From assembly GCF_020144925.1 (NCBI RefSeq), contig NZ_NSLC01000002.1:1-64000 (forward strand): DNA of 64,000 nucleotides, given 5' to 3'. Made by a program: the position numbers and the translations under genes. Shown piece after piece: positions 22,591-32,904 of this stretch. Position 1 is the first letter of the stretch, and the number at the start of each line of letters is the position of its first letter. Source of the DNA: Afifella sp. IM 167. GTDB lineage: Bacteria; Pseudomonadota; Alphaproteobacteria; Rhizobiales; Afifellaceae. A model generated the notes under the pieces. That model saw nothing but the letters and a program-made list of their open reading frames with translations, ran no database searches and was not told the origin of the DNA.

Positions 22591-23899
22591 GGTCGATGCC
22601 GGCACGCAGATGGTCGTGCTGTTCTTCCTGCTTCTCTTCCTGCGCGTGCCCGTCGCTTTCGCGCTCGGCCTCTCGGCGGTCTACGCCATGTGGCAGATCG
22701 GCTTCGGCCTCGACATGGCCGGCGACCTCATCGCCTCCGGCATCGCCAAGTTCTCGCTGCTGGCGATCCCGTTCTTCATCCTCGCCGGCACGCTGATGGG
22801 TTCGCTCGGCATCGCCGCCCGGATGATCGCGTTCTTCCGCATCCTCGTCGGCGGGCTGCCGGGCGGCATGGGCCTCGTCGGCACCGTCGTCTGCCTCTTC
22901 TGGGGTGCCGTCTCCGGCTCCGGCCCGGCTTCGGTCGCCGCCATCGGGCCGCTCATCGTGCGCGGCATGGCGGCCGACGGCTATCCGCCCGCCTTCGCCG
23001 CCGGCCTCGTCTGCGCCGGGGCGGGGCTCTCCATCGTCATCCCGCCCTCCATCGGTCTCGTCATCTACGGCGTCATCGCCGAGACCTCGATTGCCGACCT
23101 CTTCACCGCGGCGATCATCCCGGGCCTCTTCATGGGCGTCCTGATGCTGCTGGCGCTGCCCTTTGCCGGCGCCGTGGAGGAAGGCTCGCCGACGCTCAAG
23201 GGTCTGATGCCGGAAGCCTATGCCGATCTTCCCTACGGCCGGCGCCTTTGGACGGCCTTCCTCGATTCCTTCTGGGGGCTGATGACGCCGCTCGTCATCC
23301 TCGGCGGCATCTATTCCGGCGCCTTCACGCCGACCGAGGCGGCGATCGTCGCCTCCGTCTACGCCATCCTCGTCGGCGGCCTCATCTACCGGACGCTGAC
23401 CGTCAAGGGTCTCTACGACGCGCTGACGGCGGCGAGCGCCTCCTCGGCCGTCGTCATGCTCGTCGTCGCCTATGCCAGCCTTTTCGGCTGGGTGGTGACG
23501 GTCGACGACCTCATCGGAAAATACTCCTCCATCCTTCTCGGCCTGAGCGACAACGAATGGGTGATCCTCCTCGTCATCATGCTGATCCTGCTGATCGCCG
23601 GCATGTTCATGGACGCGATCACCATCATGTTCATCACGTTGCCGATCTTCCTGCCGGTGATGCACGAGCTCGGCTGGGACCCGATCTGGTTCGGCGTCCT
23701 CGTCATGGTGAACCTTGCCATCGGCCTCTTCACGCCGCCGGTCGGGATCAACCTCTACGTCGCCGCCAACATGACCGGCATGCCGCTGGAAAAGATCGCG
23801 CGCGGTGCCGTGCCTTTCCTCGCGACGAGCCTCGTCGGCCTGGCCGTCATCGCCGCCTTTCCCGAGATGTCGCGCTTTCTGGTCGATGCGCTGAAGTAG
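22583..23899 (+). CDS. dctM: TRAP transporter large permease
   Basis: 438 residues and about 12 hydrophobic segments. It is the ion-coupled transport subunit of the DctPQM importer. Characteristic blocks are IPFFILAGTLMGSLGIAARM, VSGSGPASVAAIGPLI, YPPAFAAGLVCAGAGLSIVIPPSIGLVIYG (in pieces) and FTPPVGINLYVAANM near the C-terminus. I use the ATG at 22583 (MFEVDAGTQM), which overlaps dctQ by 8 bp; the frame is open to 22538 but the extra residues do not fit the family. The next gene starts 267 bp later. Confidence 0.93.
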   Translation: MFEVDAGTQMVVLFFLLLFLRVPVAFALGLSAVYAMWQIGFGLDMAGDLIASGIAKFSLLAIPFFILAGTLMGSLGIAARMIAFFRILVGGLPGGMGLVGTVVCLFWGAVSGSGPASVAAIGPLIVRGMAADGYPPAFAAGLVCAGAGLSIVIPPSIGLVIYGVIAETSIADLFTAAIIPGLFMGVLMLLALPFAGAVEEGSPTLKGLMPEAYADLPYGRRLWTAFLDSFWGLMTPLVILGGIYSGAFTPTEAAIVASVYAILVGGLIYRTLTVKGLYDALTAASASSAVVMLVVAYASLFGWVVTVDDLIGKYSSILLGLSDNEWVILLVIMLILLIAGMFMDAITIMFITLPIFLPVMHELGWDPIWFGVLVMVNLAIGLFTPPVGINLYVAANMTGMPLEKIARGAVPFLATSLVGLAVIAAFPEMSRFLVDALK

Positions 23900-24166
23900 G
23901 CCAGCCATGCGCCGGGCGAGTTGACGCGAGCCGCCTCCGGGACGAAAGAGAGGCCACCGCTTCGGGCGGCGCGCGGGATGGCATGGCCATCCCGTTGCAT
24001 TTTCAACGGCCGCCGACGCGGCCGAACCAATGGAAAAGACAGTGCAGAACCAACGAGCGGCGGGCGCGGGCGAGCCCGTCTATGTGCGGGCCGATTCCCG
24101 CAAGCGAATCACTTTCGTGGCGAGCGCGCGCGGGCATGCCGCGCTGCCGTGCCGGGTGAGGTGAGG

Positions 24167-25312
24167 ATGCAGCCGCTTCAGGGCATTCGCGTCGTGGAGC
24201 TGGCGCGTATTCTTGCCGGCCCCTGGGCCGGTCAGGTGATGGCCGATCTCGGCGCCGACGTCGTCAAGGTCGAGGAGCCCACCAAGGGCGACGACACGCG
24301 AAGCTGGGGCCCGCCCTTCGTCACGGGCCCGGAGGGCGAGGAGATGGGCGCGGCCTATTTCCACGCCTGCAACCGCGGCAAGCGCTCGATCGGCGTCGAT
24401 ATCGCCAGCGAGGAAGGGCAGGGGATCGTCCGCCGCCTGTGCGCAAGGTCGGACGTCCTCATCGAGAACTTCAAGCTCGGCGGCCTGAAGAAATACGGCC
24501 TCGACGCGGAAACGCTCCGCCGCGATTTCCCGCATCTCATCGTCTGCTCCGTCACCGGCTTCGGCCAGACGGGGCCTTATGCCGCGCGCGCCGGCTACGA
24601 CCTCATGATCCAGGGCATGTCCGGCATCATGTCGCTGACGGGCGAGGCGGCCGGCGAGCCGATGAAGATGGGTGTCGCCTTCGCCGACATTTTTACCGGC
24701 CTTTATGCCGTCATCGCCATCCAGGCGGCTCTGGCCGAGCGGGCGCGCACGGGCAAGGGTGCCCATATCGACATGGCGCTGCTTGATTCCATGGTCGGCG
24801 TCATGGCGAACCAGGCGATGAACTATCTCGTTTCCGGCGCCGCGCCGGCAAGGTGGGGCAATGCCCATCCCAACATCGTGCCCTACCAGGTCTTCGCCGC
24901 GAAGGACGGCCATCTCATTCTCGCCGTCGGCAATGACCGCCAGTTCCGCGCCCTCGCGCGCATTCTCGGCCATGAGGAATGGGCCGACGACCCGCGCTTT
25001 GCCGGCAATGCCCTGCGCGTTGCTAGCCGCGAGGCGCTGGTCGGGCTCGTGGCGGGCGAAATCGCCGGCTGGGAAAAGAACGCGCTCCTGAAGCGGCTGG
25101 AGGCCGACGCCATCCCCGCCGGTCCGATCAACACCCTGCCGGAGGTCTTCGCGGACCCGCAGGTCGCCGCACGCGGCATCGCCACCATGGCGGGCGGCGT
25201 CCCGGGTCTGAGGACGCCGATCCTGTTCGATGGCGAGCCGGCCACCTCCGGCCGGCGCTCGCCGAAGCTCGGCGAGCACACCGCGGAGATCCTGCGCGAA
25301 CTGGACGAATAG
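24167..25312 (+). CDS. CaiB/BaiF family (class III) CoA-transferase
   Basis: 381 residues from the ATG at 24167, preceded by GAGGTGAGG; the frame is open to 23921 but without homology. The first residues PLQGIRVVELARILAGPWAGQ, then ADLGADVVKVEEP and RGKRSIGVDI, are classical for formyl-CoA-transferase-like enzymes. The active Asp is expected in GYDLMIQGMSGIMSLTG. These enzymes move CoA between acyl acids. Proximity to the TRAP importer suggests, but does not prove, that it activates the imported acid. The 267-bp gap upstream has no clear terminator. Confidence 0.9.
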   Translation: MQPLQGIRVVELARILAGPWAGQVMADLGADVVKVEEPTKGDDTRSWGPPFVTGPEGEEMGAAYFHACNRGKRSIGVDIASEEGQGIVRRLCARSDVLIENFKLGGLKKYGLDAETLRRDFPHLIVCSVTGFGQTGPYAARAGYDLMIQGMSGIMSLTGEAAGEPMKMGVAFADIFTGLYAVIAIQAALAERARTGKGAHIDMALLDSMVGVMANQAMNYLVSGAAPARWGNAHPNIVPYQVFAAKDGHLILAVGNDRQFRALARILGHEEWADDPRFAGNALRVASREALVGLVAGEIAGWEKNALLKRLEADAIPAGPINTLPEVFADPQVAARGIATMAGGVPGLRTPILFDGEPATSGRRSPKLGEHTAEILRELDE

Positions 25313-25318
25313 GCCGCC

Positions 25319-25999
25319 TCAGATCTGGGCGGGGCCGAAGCGGTTCGGCCCCTGCTCGCCTCTTTTCGCGAACCAGAAGATGAGGACGATCGCGCCGATC
25401 AGCGGCACGAAGATGATCAGGTACCACCATCCGCTCCGGCCGATATCGTGCAGGCGCCGCACCGAAACCGCCAGCGACGGCAGGAAGGTGAGAAGGGTCC
25501 ACACGCCGTTCGCGACGTCGCTCCGGTCCTGGTCGAAGCCGGTCGCGAACCCGAGCGCCAGCGAGACGATCAGGTTGAAGAGCACGAAGTACCAGAGCTC
25601 CGGCCGGTTGGCGCGCCCCGAAAAGGTGACATATTTGCGAAAGCAGGTGGCGACGGCTTCGCCGAAGGAGGCGACGCCGCGCTCTGCCGTATCCGCCTCG
25701 AAATCGCCCCGCGCGTATCGGCCCGTCTGCAGGAGGGCCGCCTCGTCTTGCGCGGACACGGCAGGCGGCCGGCCGGTGCGCGGCACGCCGCTCGCAAGGC
25801 GCAGCTCTGGGGGAGCGGCCGGTGCCGAGAGAAGATGCGGAACCACCTCCGCGGCGATGCGCCAGTCGTCCATGCCGGTGCGCCAGACGAGCGTCGCGCT
25901 GACGATCTTCCCGCCTTTGGCGAGCGAGGCGAATTCATCGCGCGTGAACGGTCCGCGCGGCGTTTCGCCCTCGGCGTAATACCAGTCTTCTTCAGCCAT
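25319..25999 (-). CDS. GYF_2 + DUF805 membrane protein
   Basis: 226 residues. The N-terminus is a GYF_2 (DUF4339) domain: DWYYAEGETPRGPFTRDEFASLA with LVWRTGMDDWRIAAEV (residues 5-52). The C-terminal half is a DUF805 membrane domain with three or four helices: FSGRANRPELWYFVLFNLIVSLAL, FLPSLAVSVRRLHDIGRSGWW and LIIFVPLIGAIVLIFWF. Fusion of the two is common in proteobacteria, but neither domain has a defined function. It converges with the CoA-transferase gene, with only 6 bp between the stops. Confidence 0.87.
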   Translation of the reverse strand: MAEEDWYYAEGETPRGPFTRDEFASLAKGGKIVSATLVWRTGMDDWRIAAEVVPHLLSAPAAPPELRLASGVPRTGRPPAVSAQDEAALLQTGRYARGDFEADTAERGVASFGEAVATCFRKYVTFSGRANRPELWYFVLFNLIVSLALGFATGFDQDRSDVANGVWTLLTFLPSLAVSVRRLHDIGRSGWWYLIIFVPLIGAIVLIFWFAKRGEQGPNRFGPAQI

Positions 26000-26150
26000 C
26001 TTCGCCCCCGACAGATCCTGCCGAGTTCACGATGATTCCGTGCTCCGGCGCCAGCCGTGAATCACGTGCTCTGGAAATGCACCTGAATGGGTGCGGACCG
26101 CACTGGCTGGCCCGCCGGCGCTTCTTCGCCCGTGGCTGCGGCCCCGCGAA

Positions 26151-28442
26151 CTACCGGTAGCGCACCTGGGCAGACAGGATGGAGGGAGCGTCGTCGGGAT
26201 CGGCGAGGCCGAAACCGGCAAGATTTCGCGCGCCCTGCGCGCCGGCCAGGCCGCGCCCGTTGAAGGCGTCGAGGAAGGATGGAACCTCGCGTGCCGGCAT
26301 CGGCCTGGAGAAATAGTAGCCCTGCGCCTCGTCGCAGCCCATCTCGCAGAGCCGCGCGATCTGGTCGGTGTCTTCGACGCCCTCCGCCACCACCTTCATC
26401 CCGAGGCCGGAGCCGAGCATGACGACGGCGCGGACGATGGCGTCGTTTTCCGGATTCTGCACGAAAGACTTGTCGATCTTCAGCCGGTCGATCGGAAAGT
26501 CCCTCAGATGCGAGAGCGAGGCGAAGCCGGTGCCGAAATCGTCGAGCGCGATGCGGATCCCGGCCTGGTGGAGTGTCCTGAGCGTGTCCGCCACATCCTC
26601 CGACCCGGGCCCCAGATAGATGTTCTCCGTCACCTCGGCGACGAGGTGCCGGGGCGCGACCTCGCTTGCCGCCAGCCTGGAAAGAATCGTCTCCGGCAGG
26701 TTGACCGCGCGGAACTGGGCTGGGGCGAGGTTGATCCCGATGGCGCCGAACTCGACCCCGGCATCGAGCCAGAGCCGGGCCTGCTTCACCGCCTGGTCGA
26801 GCACGATGTCGGCGAGGAGAAGCGAGGTCGTGGAATCGTCCAGCGCCGTGGCGAAGGCGGCCGGGCTCAGCGTCCCGCGCGTCGGATGCTCCCAGCGTAT
26901 CAGCGCCTCGAACTTGGAAACGCGGTGCGGCTGGTTGAGGCTGACGATCGGCTGGTAATAGAGGTGGAACTGGCCGGCAGAAATGCCGGCGCGCACATCT
27001 TCCAGAAGCTGCGCGCGAGACTCCACCTCGACCTTCATGGACGGCTCGAACATCGCCATCTGGTTGCGCCCGGCGCGCTTGGCCCGCATCAGCGCGAGGC
27101 TGGCCGCGCGCATCAGCCCGTCGGCATCCCTTTCGTCGCCCGGATAGACGGCCGCGCCCGCGCCCGCCGTCACGCTGAAGGATCGCGCGTCGATCTCGAA
27201 GGCCGGACGCAGGCGCTCCAGAAGCCCCGCGCCGATCGCCCGCAGTTCTTCCGGTCCTTCGATGTCCGGCAGGATGAGGCCGAATTCATCGTCGCCGAGG
27301 CGTGCCACCAGGTCCTGCGGCCGCGCCGCCTCGGCGAGGCGCGCGCCCATCGCCTGCAGCAGCCGGTCGCCGGCATCGTGGCCCAGCGTCTCGTTGAAAT
27401 TCTTGAAGTCGTCGAGACTGAGGATGACGATCCCCATCTGCCGATCCTCGGTGTCGCAGCGGCTCGTCGCACCGGCCAGCCGCTCCAGGAAATGCGACCG
27501 GTTGGAAAGGCCGGTCAGCCGGTCGCGGAAGGCGATCCGCTCCAGATTGTCCTGATAGTCGTGCTCCTCGGTGATGTCCTGCACGCAGCCGAGGATGCGC
27601 TCGATCGTGCCGTCGATCTGCTCGGCCTCTCCCAGACAACGGATCCACCGCTTCCTTCCGCTGGCGGTCGTGATGGCGATCTCCCGGTCGAATTGCTTTC
27701 CCTGCCGGATCAGATCCCCGAGCGCCGTGCGGATCTGCTCGCGTTCATCCTCCTCCCAGAAGGCCTCTGACAGCGCGATGGTTGGCGTCACGGCCGGGTC
27801 GAGCTCGTGGATGCGGTACATTTCCGCCGACCAGGTCATTCGCTTGGTCGCCGGATCGAAGGCCCAGCTTCCGACCTTGCTGAGCCGCGTCGCCTGCGAC
27901 AGGATCCGTGTCTGCCATTTGAGGTCGATGATCGTGCGCAGCCGCTGAAGCTCGTTCGTCGCGAGCGCGGCGAGCGCGGCAAGCGTCTGGCAGTTTTCCG
28001 GCGAGAACTCCCGCGGCTGGGTGTCGAGCAGGCAGAGCGAGCCGAGCGCCAGCCCGGGCCGGAGGCTGAGCGGCGCGCCGGCGTAAAAGCGCAGTCCGGT
28101 CTCGCCGGTGACATACGGATTGTCCGCAAAGCGCGGGTCGGCGCGCGTATCCGGCACGGCAAGGACATCGTCGCGCTCGATCGTCCAGTTGCAGATCGCG
28201 TCCGCGCGCGCCGTCCGATCGAGATCGATGCCGCATTTGGCGATGAAAGTCTGCTCGTCCTCGCTGAGCAGCGTGACGAGCGTGATGGGAACGCCGAAGA
28301 GACGCTGGGCGAGCTGGCAGATGCGGTTGAGCGCGGAATTGGCGCCGCCGTCGGCGAATTGATACTTCAGGACCTCCTGAAGCCGCTCATGCTCGTTGGC
28401 CCGCACGGGGTATCCGCGCACGCTCGATTTCTCGGCAACCAT
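26151..28442 (-). CDS. GAF-PAS-GGDEF-EAL protein (cyclic-di-GMP turnover)
   Basis: 763 residues from the ATG at 28442 (AGGAC 7 bases upstream; a TTG lies at 28475). The order is a GAF domain (about 20-165, with CNWTI and GLRFYAGAPL), a PAS-like domain (about 195-300, GSWAFDPATKRMTWSAEMYRI), GGDEF (about 320-470) and EAL (about 485-740). The GGDEF motif is altered to LGDDEF, so cyclase activity is doubtful. The EAL domain looks intact: FEALIRWEHP, INLAPAQFR, EVTENIY, LDDFGTGFASLSHL, RLKIDKSF and GYYFSRPMP. I infer a cytoplasmic cyclic-di-GMP phosphodiesterase whose GAF/PAS senses a signal. No transmembrane segment is seen. It borders the photosynthesis cluster. Confidence 0.9.
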   Translation of the reverse strand: MVAEKSSVRGYPVRANEHERLQEVLKYQFADGGANSALNRICQLAQRLFGVPITLVTLLSEDEQTFIAKCGIDLDRTARADAICNWTIERDDVLAVPDTRADPRFADNPYVTGETGLRFYAGAPLSLRPGLALGSLCLLDTQPREFSPENCQTLAALAALATNELQRLRTIIDLKWQTRILSQATRLSKVGSWAFDPATKRMTWSAEMYRIHELDPAVTPTIALSEAFWEEDEREQIRTALGDLIRQGKQFDREIAITTASGRKRWIRCLGEAEQIDGTIERILGCVQDITEEHDYQDNLERIAFRDRLTGLSNRSHFLERLAGATSRCDTEDRQMGIVILSLDDFKNFNETLGHDAGDRLLQAMGARLAEAARPQDLVARLGDDEFGLILPDIEGPEELRAIGAGLLERLRPAFEIDARSFSVTAGAGAAVYPGDERDADGLMRAASLALMRAKRAGRNQMAMFEPSMKVEVESRAQLLEDVRAGISAGQFHLYYQPIVSLNQPHRVSKFEALIRWEHPTRGTLSPAAFATALDDSTTSLLLADIVLDQAVKQARLWLDAGVEFGAIGINLAPAQFRAVNLPETILSRLAASEVAPRHLVAEVTENIYLGPGSEDVADTLRTLHQAGIRIALDDFGTGFASLSHLRDFPIDRLKIDKSFVQNPENDAIVRAVVMLGSGLGMKVVAEGVEDTDQIARLCEMGCDEAQGYYFSRPMPAREVPSFLDAFNGRGLAGAQGARNLAGFGLADPDDAPSILSAQVRYR

Positions 28443-28914
28443 CGATTCGTCCTGTGTGCCTTTCGCAGGAAGCAAGGCTGAAGATGCTAGAGCTAAGGTT
28501 CACGGCGCTAAGAGGCAGTTAAGATCACGTTTTGTTGTCCCCGCGGGCCGGTATCGCCGGCGCCTCGCGCTGCGCCGGAAAAGCAATCCGTTCCTGCGAA
28601 CTTTCAGCACACTGGCGGCGAAACTCTGGACGCAGTTGAAGAATGGGTGCACTTCAGGTTCGCCTCGCGCGGCTTCTCCCCGCGCGACTTCGGATGCGGC
28701 CCGCCTTCCGGTCCGCGCCGCGGTCGCGGCACGCGAGAAGTTGCCCGTCCCGCTCTTCACTGTGAGGATGAGGACTCACCTGAACACCATTCCTTCCGAA
28801 GACGACGTCGTTGATGTACATCGCCGGTCGCCCCGGCGCGGCCGGGCCGCGATGGCCCGCCTGGCAGGCGCCAGGCTCGGTCCCTGAATGAGAACAAGCC
28901 CGTAAGGTCTGAAG
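28443..28914. other. 472-bp gap before bchI, no gene recognised
   Basis: The gap holds the divergent promoters of the EAL gene and the bch operon. An inverted repeat GTGAG-N8-CTCAC lies at 28762-28779 and a palindrome GATGTACATC at 28813-28822. No TGT-N12-ACA sequence was found. A plus-strand frame through this area (28396-28887) has coding-like stretches but no homology or start support, and I do not call it a gene. Confidence 0.5.
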
Positions 28915-29943
28915 ATGGCGCAGCCTTTCCCCTTTTCCGCGATCGTCGGTCAGGACGAGATGAAGACCGCGCTGCTCCTGGCGGCGATCGATCCGTCCAT
29001 CGGCGGCGTCCTCGTCTTCGGTGACCGCGGCACCGGCAAGTCGACGGCCGTGCGCGCGCTCGCCGCGCTCCTGCCGAAGATGCGTGTCGTCATCGGCTGC
29101 CCCTATGGCTGCGACCCGAACCTGCCCGGCAAGCTCTGCGATTCCTGCCGCGAGCGGGCCGCCGAGGGCGCTCTGAAGAGCCGAGTGGTGCCCGTTCCCG
29201 TCATCGACCTGCCGCTCGGCGCGACGGAGGATCGCGTCGTCGGCGCGCTCGATCTCGAGCTCGCCCTGACCCGCGGCGAGAAGGCCTTCGAGCCGGGCCT
29301 GCTCGCGCGCGCCCATCGCGGCTTCCTCTACATCGACGAGGTCAACCTCCTGGAGGACCATCTGGTCGACCTCCTGCTCGACGTCGCCGCCTCCGGCGAG
29401 AACGTCGTGGAGCGCGAGGGGCTGAGCGTGCGCCATCCTGCCCGCTTCGTCCTCGTCGGCAGCGGCAATCCGGAGGAGGGCGAGCTGCGCCCGCAGCTTC
29501 TCGATCGTTTCGGTCTCTCCGTCGAGGTGAAGACGCCCGAGGACCTGCCGACCCGCATCGACGTCGTGCGCCGGCGCGACACTTACGAGCGCGATCCGGA
29601 AGCCTTCGTGGACAAATGGAAGCGCAAGGACGGTCAGCTCCGCGGCCGGATCACCCACGCCCGGGAGCGGCTGGCGGATGTCGTGGTGCCCGACAAGGCG
29701 CTGGAGAGGGCGGCGGAGCTGTGCATCGCGCTCGGCACCGACGGCCTGCGCGGCGAGCTCACCCTGATGCGCGCCGCCCGTGCGCTCGCCGCCTATGACG
29801 GCGACGGCGAGGTGACGGATGCCCATCTTCGCCGCATCGCGCCGCCGGCTTTGCGCCACCGTCTGCGCCGCAACGTTCTCGATGATTCCGGCTCGAGCGT
29901 GCGTGTCGGCCGGGCGCTGGAGGAGATCTTTGGCGCAGAATGA
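28915..29943 (+). CDS. bchI: magnesium chelatase ATPase subunit I
   Basis: 342 residues, the usual BchI size. It is an AAA+ ATPase that, with BchD and BchH, inserts Mg2+ into protoporphyrin IX. The Walker A motif GDRGTGKS is at residues 36-43, and the Walker B region [20 protein letters not shown] is near residue 140. The Mg-chelatase-type insert [13 protein letters not shown] follows Walker A, and [19 protein letters not shown] is the sensor-like block. The TGA overlaps the TTG start of bchD by 14 bp. It is the first gene of bchIDO-crtIB. Confidence 0.97.
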   Translation: MAQPFPFSAIVGQDEMKTALLLAAIDPSIGGVLVFGDRGTGKSTAVRALAALLPKMRVVIGCPYGCDPNLPGKLCDSCRERAAEGALKSRVVPVPVIDLPLGATEDRVVGALDLELALTRGEKAFEPGLLARAHRGFLYIDEVNLLEDHLVDLLLDVAASGENVVEREGLSVRHPARFVLVGSGNPEEGELRPQLLDRFGLSVEVKTPEDLPTRIDVVRRRDTYERDPEAFVDKWKRKDGQLRGRITHARERLADVVVPDKALERAAELCIALGTDGLRGELTLMRAARALAAYDGDGEVTDAHLRRIAPPALRHRLRRNVLDDSGSSVRVGRALEEIFGAE

Positions 29944-31801
29944 GGGCGCGCATAAGGGCCTGAAAGGCCCCGCCATCGGCGAGCGGCCGGGCGATGTTCT
30001 CGCCCAGGCGGCCTGGGCCGATGCCGCGCTCGCCGCCGCTCTTCTTTCCGTCGCGCCCGCCGATCTCGGCGGGGCGGCCCTGCGCGGCCTTTCCGGCCCG
30101 GCGCGCGAGGCCTGGCTCGGCGTCCTGCGTCCGCTCCTGCCCGAGGCGGCGCCGCTGCGCCGCATCCCGTTGCACGTCACCGACAGCCGGCTTCTCGGCG
30201 GCCTCGATCTCACCGCCACGCTGAGCGCCGGCCGGCCCGTCGCCGAGCGCGGCATCCTGGCCGCCGCCGATGGCGGTCTCGTCGTCCTCGCCATGGCCGA
30301 GCGCTTTGCCTCCGGCAAGGCGGCCCATCTCGTCGCCGCCATGGATGCGGGCGAAGTGGTTCTGGAGCGCGACGGGCTCGCCCTTCGCACCCCGACGCGC
30401 TTCGGCGTCATCGCGCTCGACGAGGGCGTCTCGCAGGAAGAAAGCCCGCCCGCGGCGCTGCTCGACCGGCTTGCCTTCCATCTCGATCTTTCCGCCGTCA
30501 GCCTCAGAAGCCTCGATGCGCCCGAAGTGACGGAAGGGGAGGTCGCCGATGCCCGCGCGCGCTACGGCGCCATCGAACTCTCCGACAAGGCGCTGCAGGC
30601 GCTCTGCGGCACGGCGATGGCGCTCGGCATCGGCTCCCTGCGCGCCCCGATGCTGGCCGGCCGTGTCGCCCGTGCCCATGCCGCCCTCAGCGGCGAGAGC
30701 GAGGTCGGCGAGACGAATCTGGAGGTCGCCGCGCGCCTCGTTCTGGCGCCGCGCGCCACCATGATGCCGATGACGGAGGAGGAGGGCGAGGAGGAGACCC
30801 CGCCCGAACAGCCCCCCGAGCCGCCTGAAGAGGGCGCCGACCAGGAAAAGGACAAGGAAGAAGCCAGGGACAGGCCGCTGGAGGACGTCGTTCTCGATGC
30901 GGCGAAGGCCGCCATCCCGGAGGGGCTTCTGGCCGCGCTGCAGGCCGGCATGGAGCGGCGCAGCTCCGGCGGGCCGCAGGGCGGCAAGGCCGGGGCGGAG
31001 CGCCAGTCGGGCCTTCGCGGCCGGCCGATCGGCTCGCGCGCCGGCGACCTCAGGGATGGGGTTCGCCTCAATGTCGTGGAGACGCTGCGCGCCGCCGCGC
31101 CCTGGCAGCCGCTGCGCCGCTCGGTCGAGGCAAGGGGGGAGGCCAAGGGGCAGGCGACCGCGCGCCCGCGCGTGGAGGTGCGGCGCGACGATTTCCGCAT
31201 CGCCCGCTACAAGGAGCGTTCCGAGACCGTGACGATCTTCGTCGTCGATGCGTCCGGCTCGGCCGCGCTTCACCGCCTTGCCGAGGCCAAGGGCGCCGTG
31301 GAGATGGTGCTGGCCGATTGCTACGTCCGCCGCGACCAGGTGGCCCTGATCGCCTTCCGCGGCGCCGAGGCGGAGATCGTCCTGCCGCCGACACGCTCCC
31401 TGGCGCGCGCCAAGCGCTCGCTCGCCGGCATGCCGGGCGGGGGCGGAACGCCGCTCGCTTCCGCGCTCGATGCGGCGGCGGGTCTTGCCGACAGCGTCAG
31501 GCGCAAGGGCCAGACGCCTTCCATCGTGCTCCTGACGGACGGGCGGGCGAACATCGCCCGCGATGGCGAGCCGGGTCGCGCGAAAGCCGAGGAGGACGCC
31601 TTCGCTGCCGCGAAAGTGTTCCGGGTCATGGGGCTCAAGGCGGTGCTGATCGATACCTCGCCGCGGCCTCAGGAGAGGGGCGCGCGCATCGCCGCCGAGA
31701 TGGGGGCGACCTACCTGCCGCTACCCTATGCGGACGCCGCCGCCATGTCGCGCGCCGTGCAGGCGGTCGCGCCGGGCCGGGGTTCGCCCGTGGCGGCGTA
31801 G
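29930..31801 (+). CDS. bchD: magnesium chelatase subunit D
   Basis: 623 residues from a TTG at 29930, chosen because GGAGGAG precedes it and no ATG lies in a sensible place; it overlaps bchI by 14 bp. The N-terminal half is a degenerate AAA+ module without a proper Walker A. An acidic/Pro-rich linker follows (about 280-320, [20 protein letters not shown]). The C-terminal integrin-I (vWA) domain has the MIDAS motif DASGSAA and RVKG-equivalent blocks ([18 protein letters not shown]). It bridges BchI and BchH in the Mg-chelatase complex. Confidence 0.95.
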   Translation: MAQNEGAHKGLKGPAIGERPGDVLAQAAWADAALAAALLSVAPADLGGAALRGLSGPAREAWLGVLRPLLPEAAPLRRIPLHVTDSRLLGGLDLTATLSAGRPVAERGILAAADGGLVVLAMAERFASGKAAHLVAAMDAGEVVLERDGLALRTPTRFGVIALDEGVSQEESPPAALLDRLAFHLDLSAVSLRSLDAPEVTEGEVADARARYGAIELSDKALQALCGTAMALGIGSLRAPMLAGRVARAHAALSGESEVGETNLEVAARLVLAPRATMMPMTEEEGEEETPPEQPPEPPEEGADQEKDKEEARDRPLEDVVLDAAKAAIPEGLLAALQAGMERRSSGGPQGGKAGAERQSGLRGRPIGSRAGDLRDGVRLNVVETLRAAAPWQPLRRSVEARGEAKGQATARPRVEVRRDDFRIARYKERSETVTIFVVDASGSAALHRLAEAKGAVEMVLADCYVRRDQVALIAFRGAEAEIVLPPTRSLARAKRSLAGMPGGGGTPLASALDAAAGLADSVRRKGQTPSIVLLTDGRANIARDGEPGRAKAEEDAFAAAKVFRVMGLKAVLIDTSPRPQERGARIAAEMGATYLPLPYADAAAMSRAVQAVAPGRGSPVAA

Positions 31802-31913
31802 GCGCAAGAGAGTGGCGGCGTAAGAGACATGTGGAACGAAAAGGCTTGGCCGGCACCCATCGGATTGGCATTTTCCGGGCAGTGGACGTCAGCGGACGGG
31901 GCGGCGAGCGTCG

Positions 31914-32813
31914 ATGCCTGAAAGGTTGAACTGGGACCGCGAGGGCCGTTCCTGGCCGAATCGCGATGCGAGCCGCTTCGTCGAGGCGGCGGGCCTTACC
32001 TGGCATGTCCAGGAGATGGGCGAGGCGGAGGAGGGGCGGCCGCTCCTCCTGCTCGTCCATGGCACCGGCGCGACGACCCATTCCTGGGGCGCCATCATGC
32101 CGATCCTCGCCCGGCATTTCTGCGTCGTCGCGATGGACCTGCCGGGCCACGGCTTCACCGACAAGCCGGCGCCGGAGCGCCTTTCCATGCCGGGCATGGC
32201 AAAGGATCTGGCCGCGCTCCTCGCAGTGCTCGACATCGAGCCGGAGATGGTCGTCGGCCATTCGGCGGGCGCCGCCATCCTGATGCGCATGTGCCTCGAC
32301 GGCCTTGCCCATCCGAGCCTCCTCGTCAGCCTCAACGGTGCGCTCCTGCCGCTGTCGGGCATGGCCGGGCAGTTCTTTTCCCCCGTCGCCAAGGTGATGG
32401 CGCGTTCCACCCTCTCGGCGCATTTCTTCTCCTGGAGCGCGTCGGTCGACCGGCGCTCCGTCACCCGCCTCATCGACGGCACCGGCTCGAAGCTGCCGCG
32501 CCGGGATATCGAATGGTACGAGCTCTTGGCCCGCAACACCGGTCATGTCTGGGCGGCGATCAACATGATGGCGAACTGGGAGCTCGGGCCTCTGGAGCGC
32601 GACATGGCGAAGCTGAGGACGCCGCTCGTCCTCGTCGCGGCCGGCGAGGATCGCTCCATCTCGCCGCAGACCGCCTTCCGGGTGAAGGAGATCATCCCCG
32701 CCGCCGAGGTGGAGTACGTGACCGGTCTCGGCCATCTCGCCCATGAGGAGGATCCGCAGGTCATCGCCGACCTCTTCCTGAGGCTTGCCCGCACGCACGC
32801 CATCCTCGGATGA
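31914..32813 (+). CDS. bchO: Mg-chelatase-associated alpha/beta hydrolase BchO
   Basis: 299 residues of alpha/beta-hydrolase fold, the size and position typical of BchO next to bchID. The oxyanion area is LLVHGTGATTHSWG, the nucleophile elbow is VGHSAGAA and the catalytic His is in GLGHLAHEEDP. The Trp-rich N-terminus (LNWDREGRSWPNRDASRFV) is shared by this family. The exact reaction is not established; a role in bacteriochlorophyll synthesis is inferred from conserved linkage. The intergenic stretch to bchD is 112 bp. Confidence 0.9.
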   Translation: MPERLNWDREGRSWPNRDASRFVEAAGLTWHVQEMGEAEEGRPLLLLVHGTGATTHSWGAIMPILARHFCVVAMDLPGHGFTDKPAPERLSMPGMAKDLAALLAVLDIEPEMVVGHSAGAAILMRMCLDGLAHPSLLVSLNGALLPLSGMAGQFFSPVAKVMARSTLSAHFFSWSASVDRRSVTRLIDGTGSKLPRRDIEWYELLARNTGHVWAAINMMANWELGPLERDMAKLRTPLVLVAAGEDRSISPQTAFRVKEIIPAAEVEYVTGLGHLAHEEDPQVIADLFLRLARTHAILG

Positions 32814-32904
32814 TCCCCGGCATAGGCGAATCTAGCGCATCTGCGCGCTCAGGCCGCATCCAGACGCGCTTCTCGCGTTGCCTGCGGGGCGGTGACCGGG
32901 TTAG

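Noticed and set aside
28396-28887. 163-codon plus-strand frame before bchI
   Set aside because: Starts inside the EAL gene on the other strand, has Arg/Ala-rich composition and no homology.
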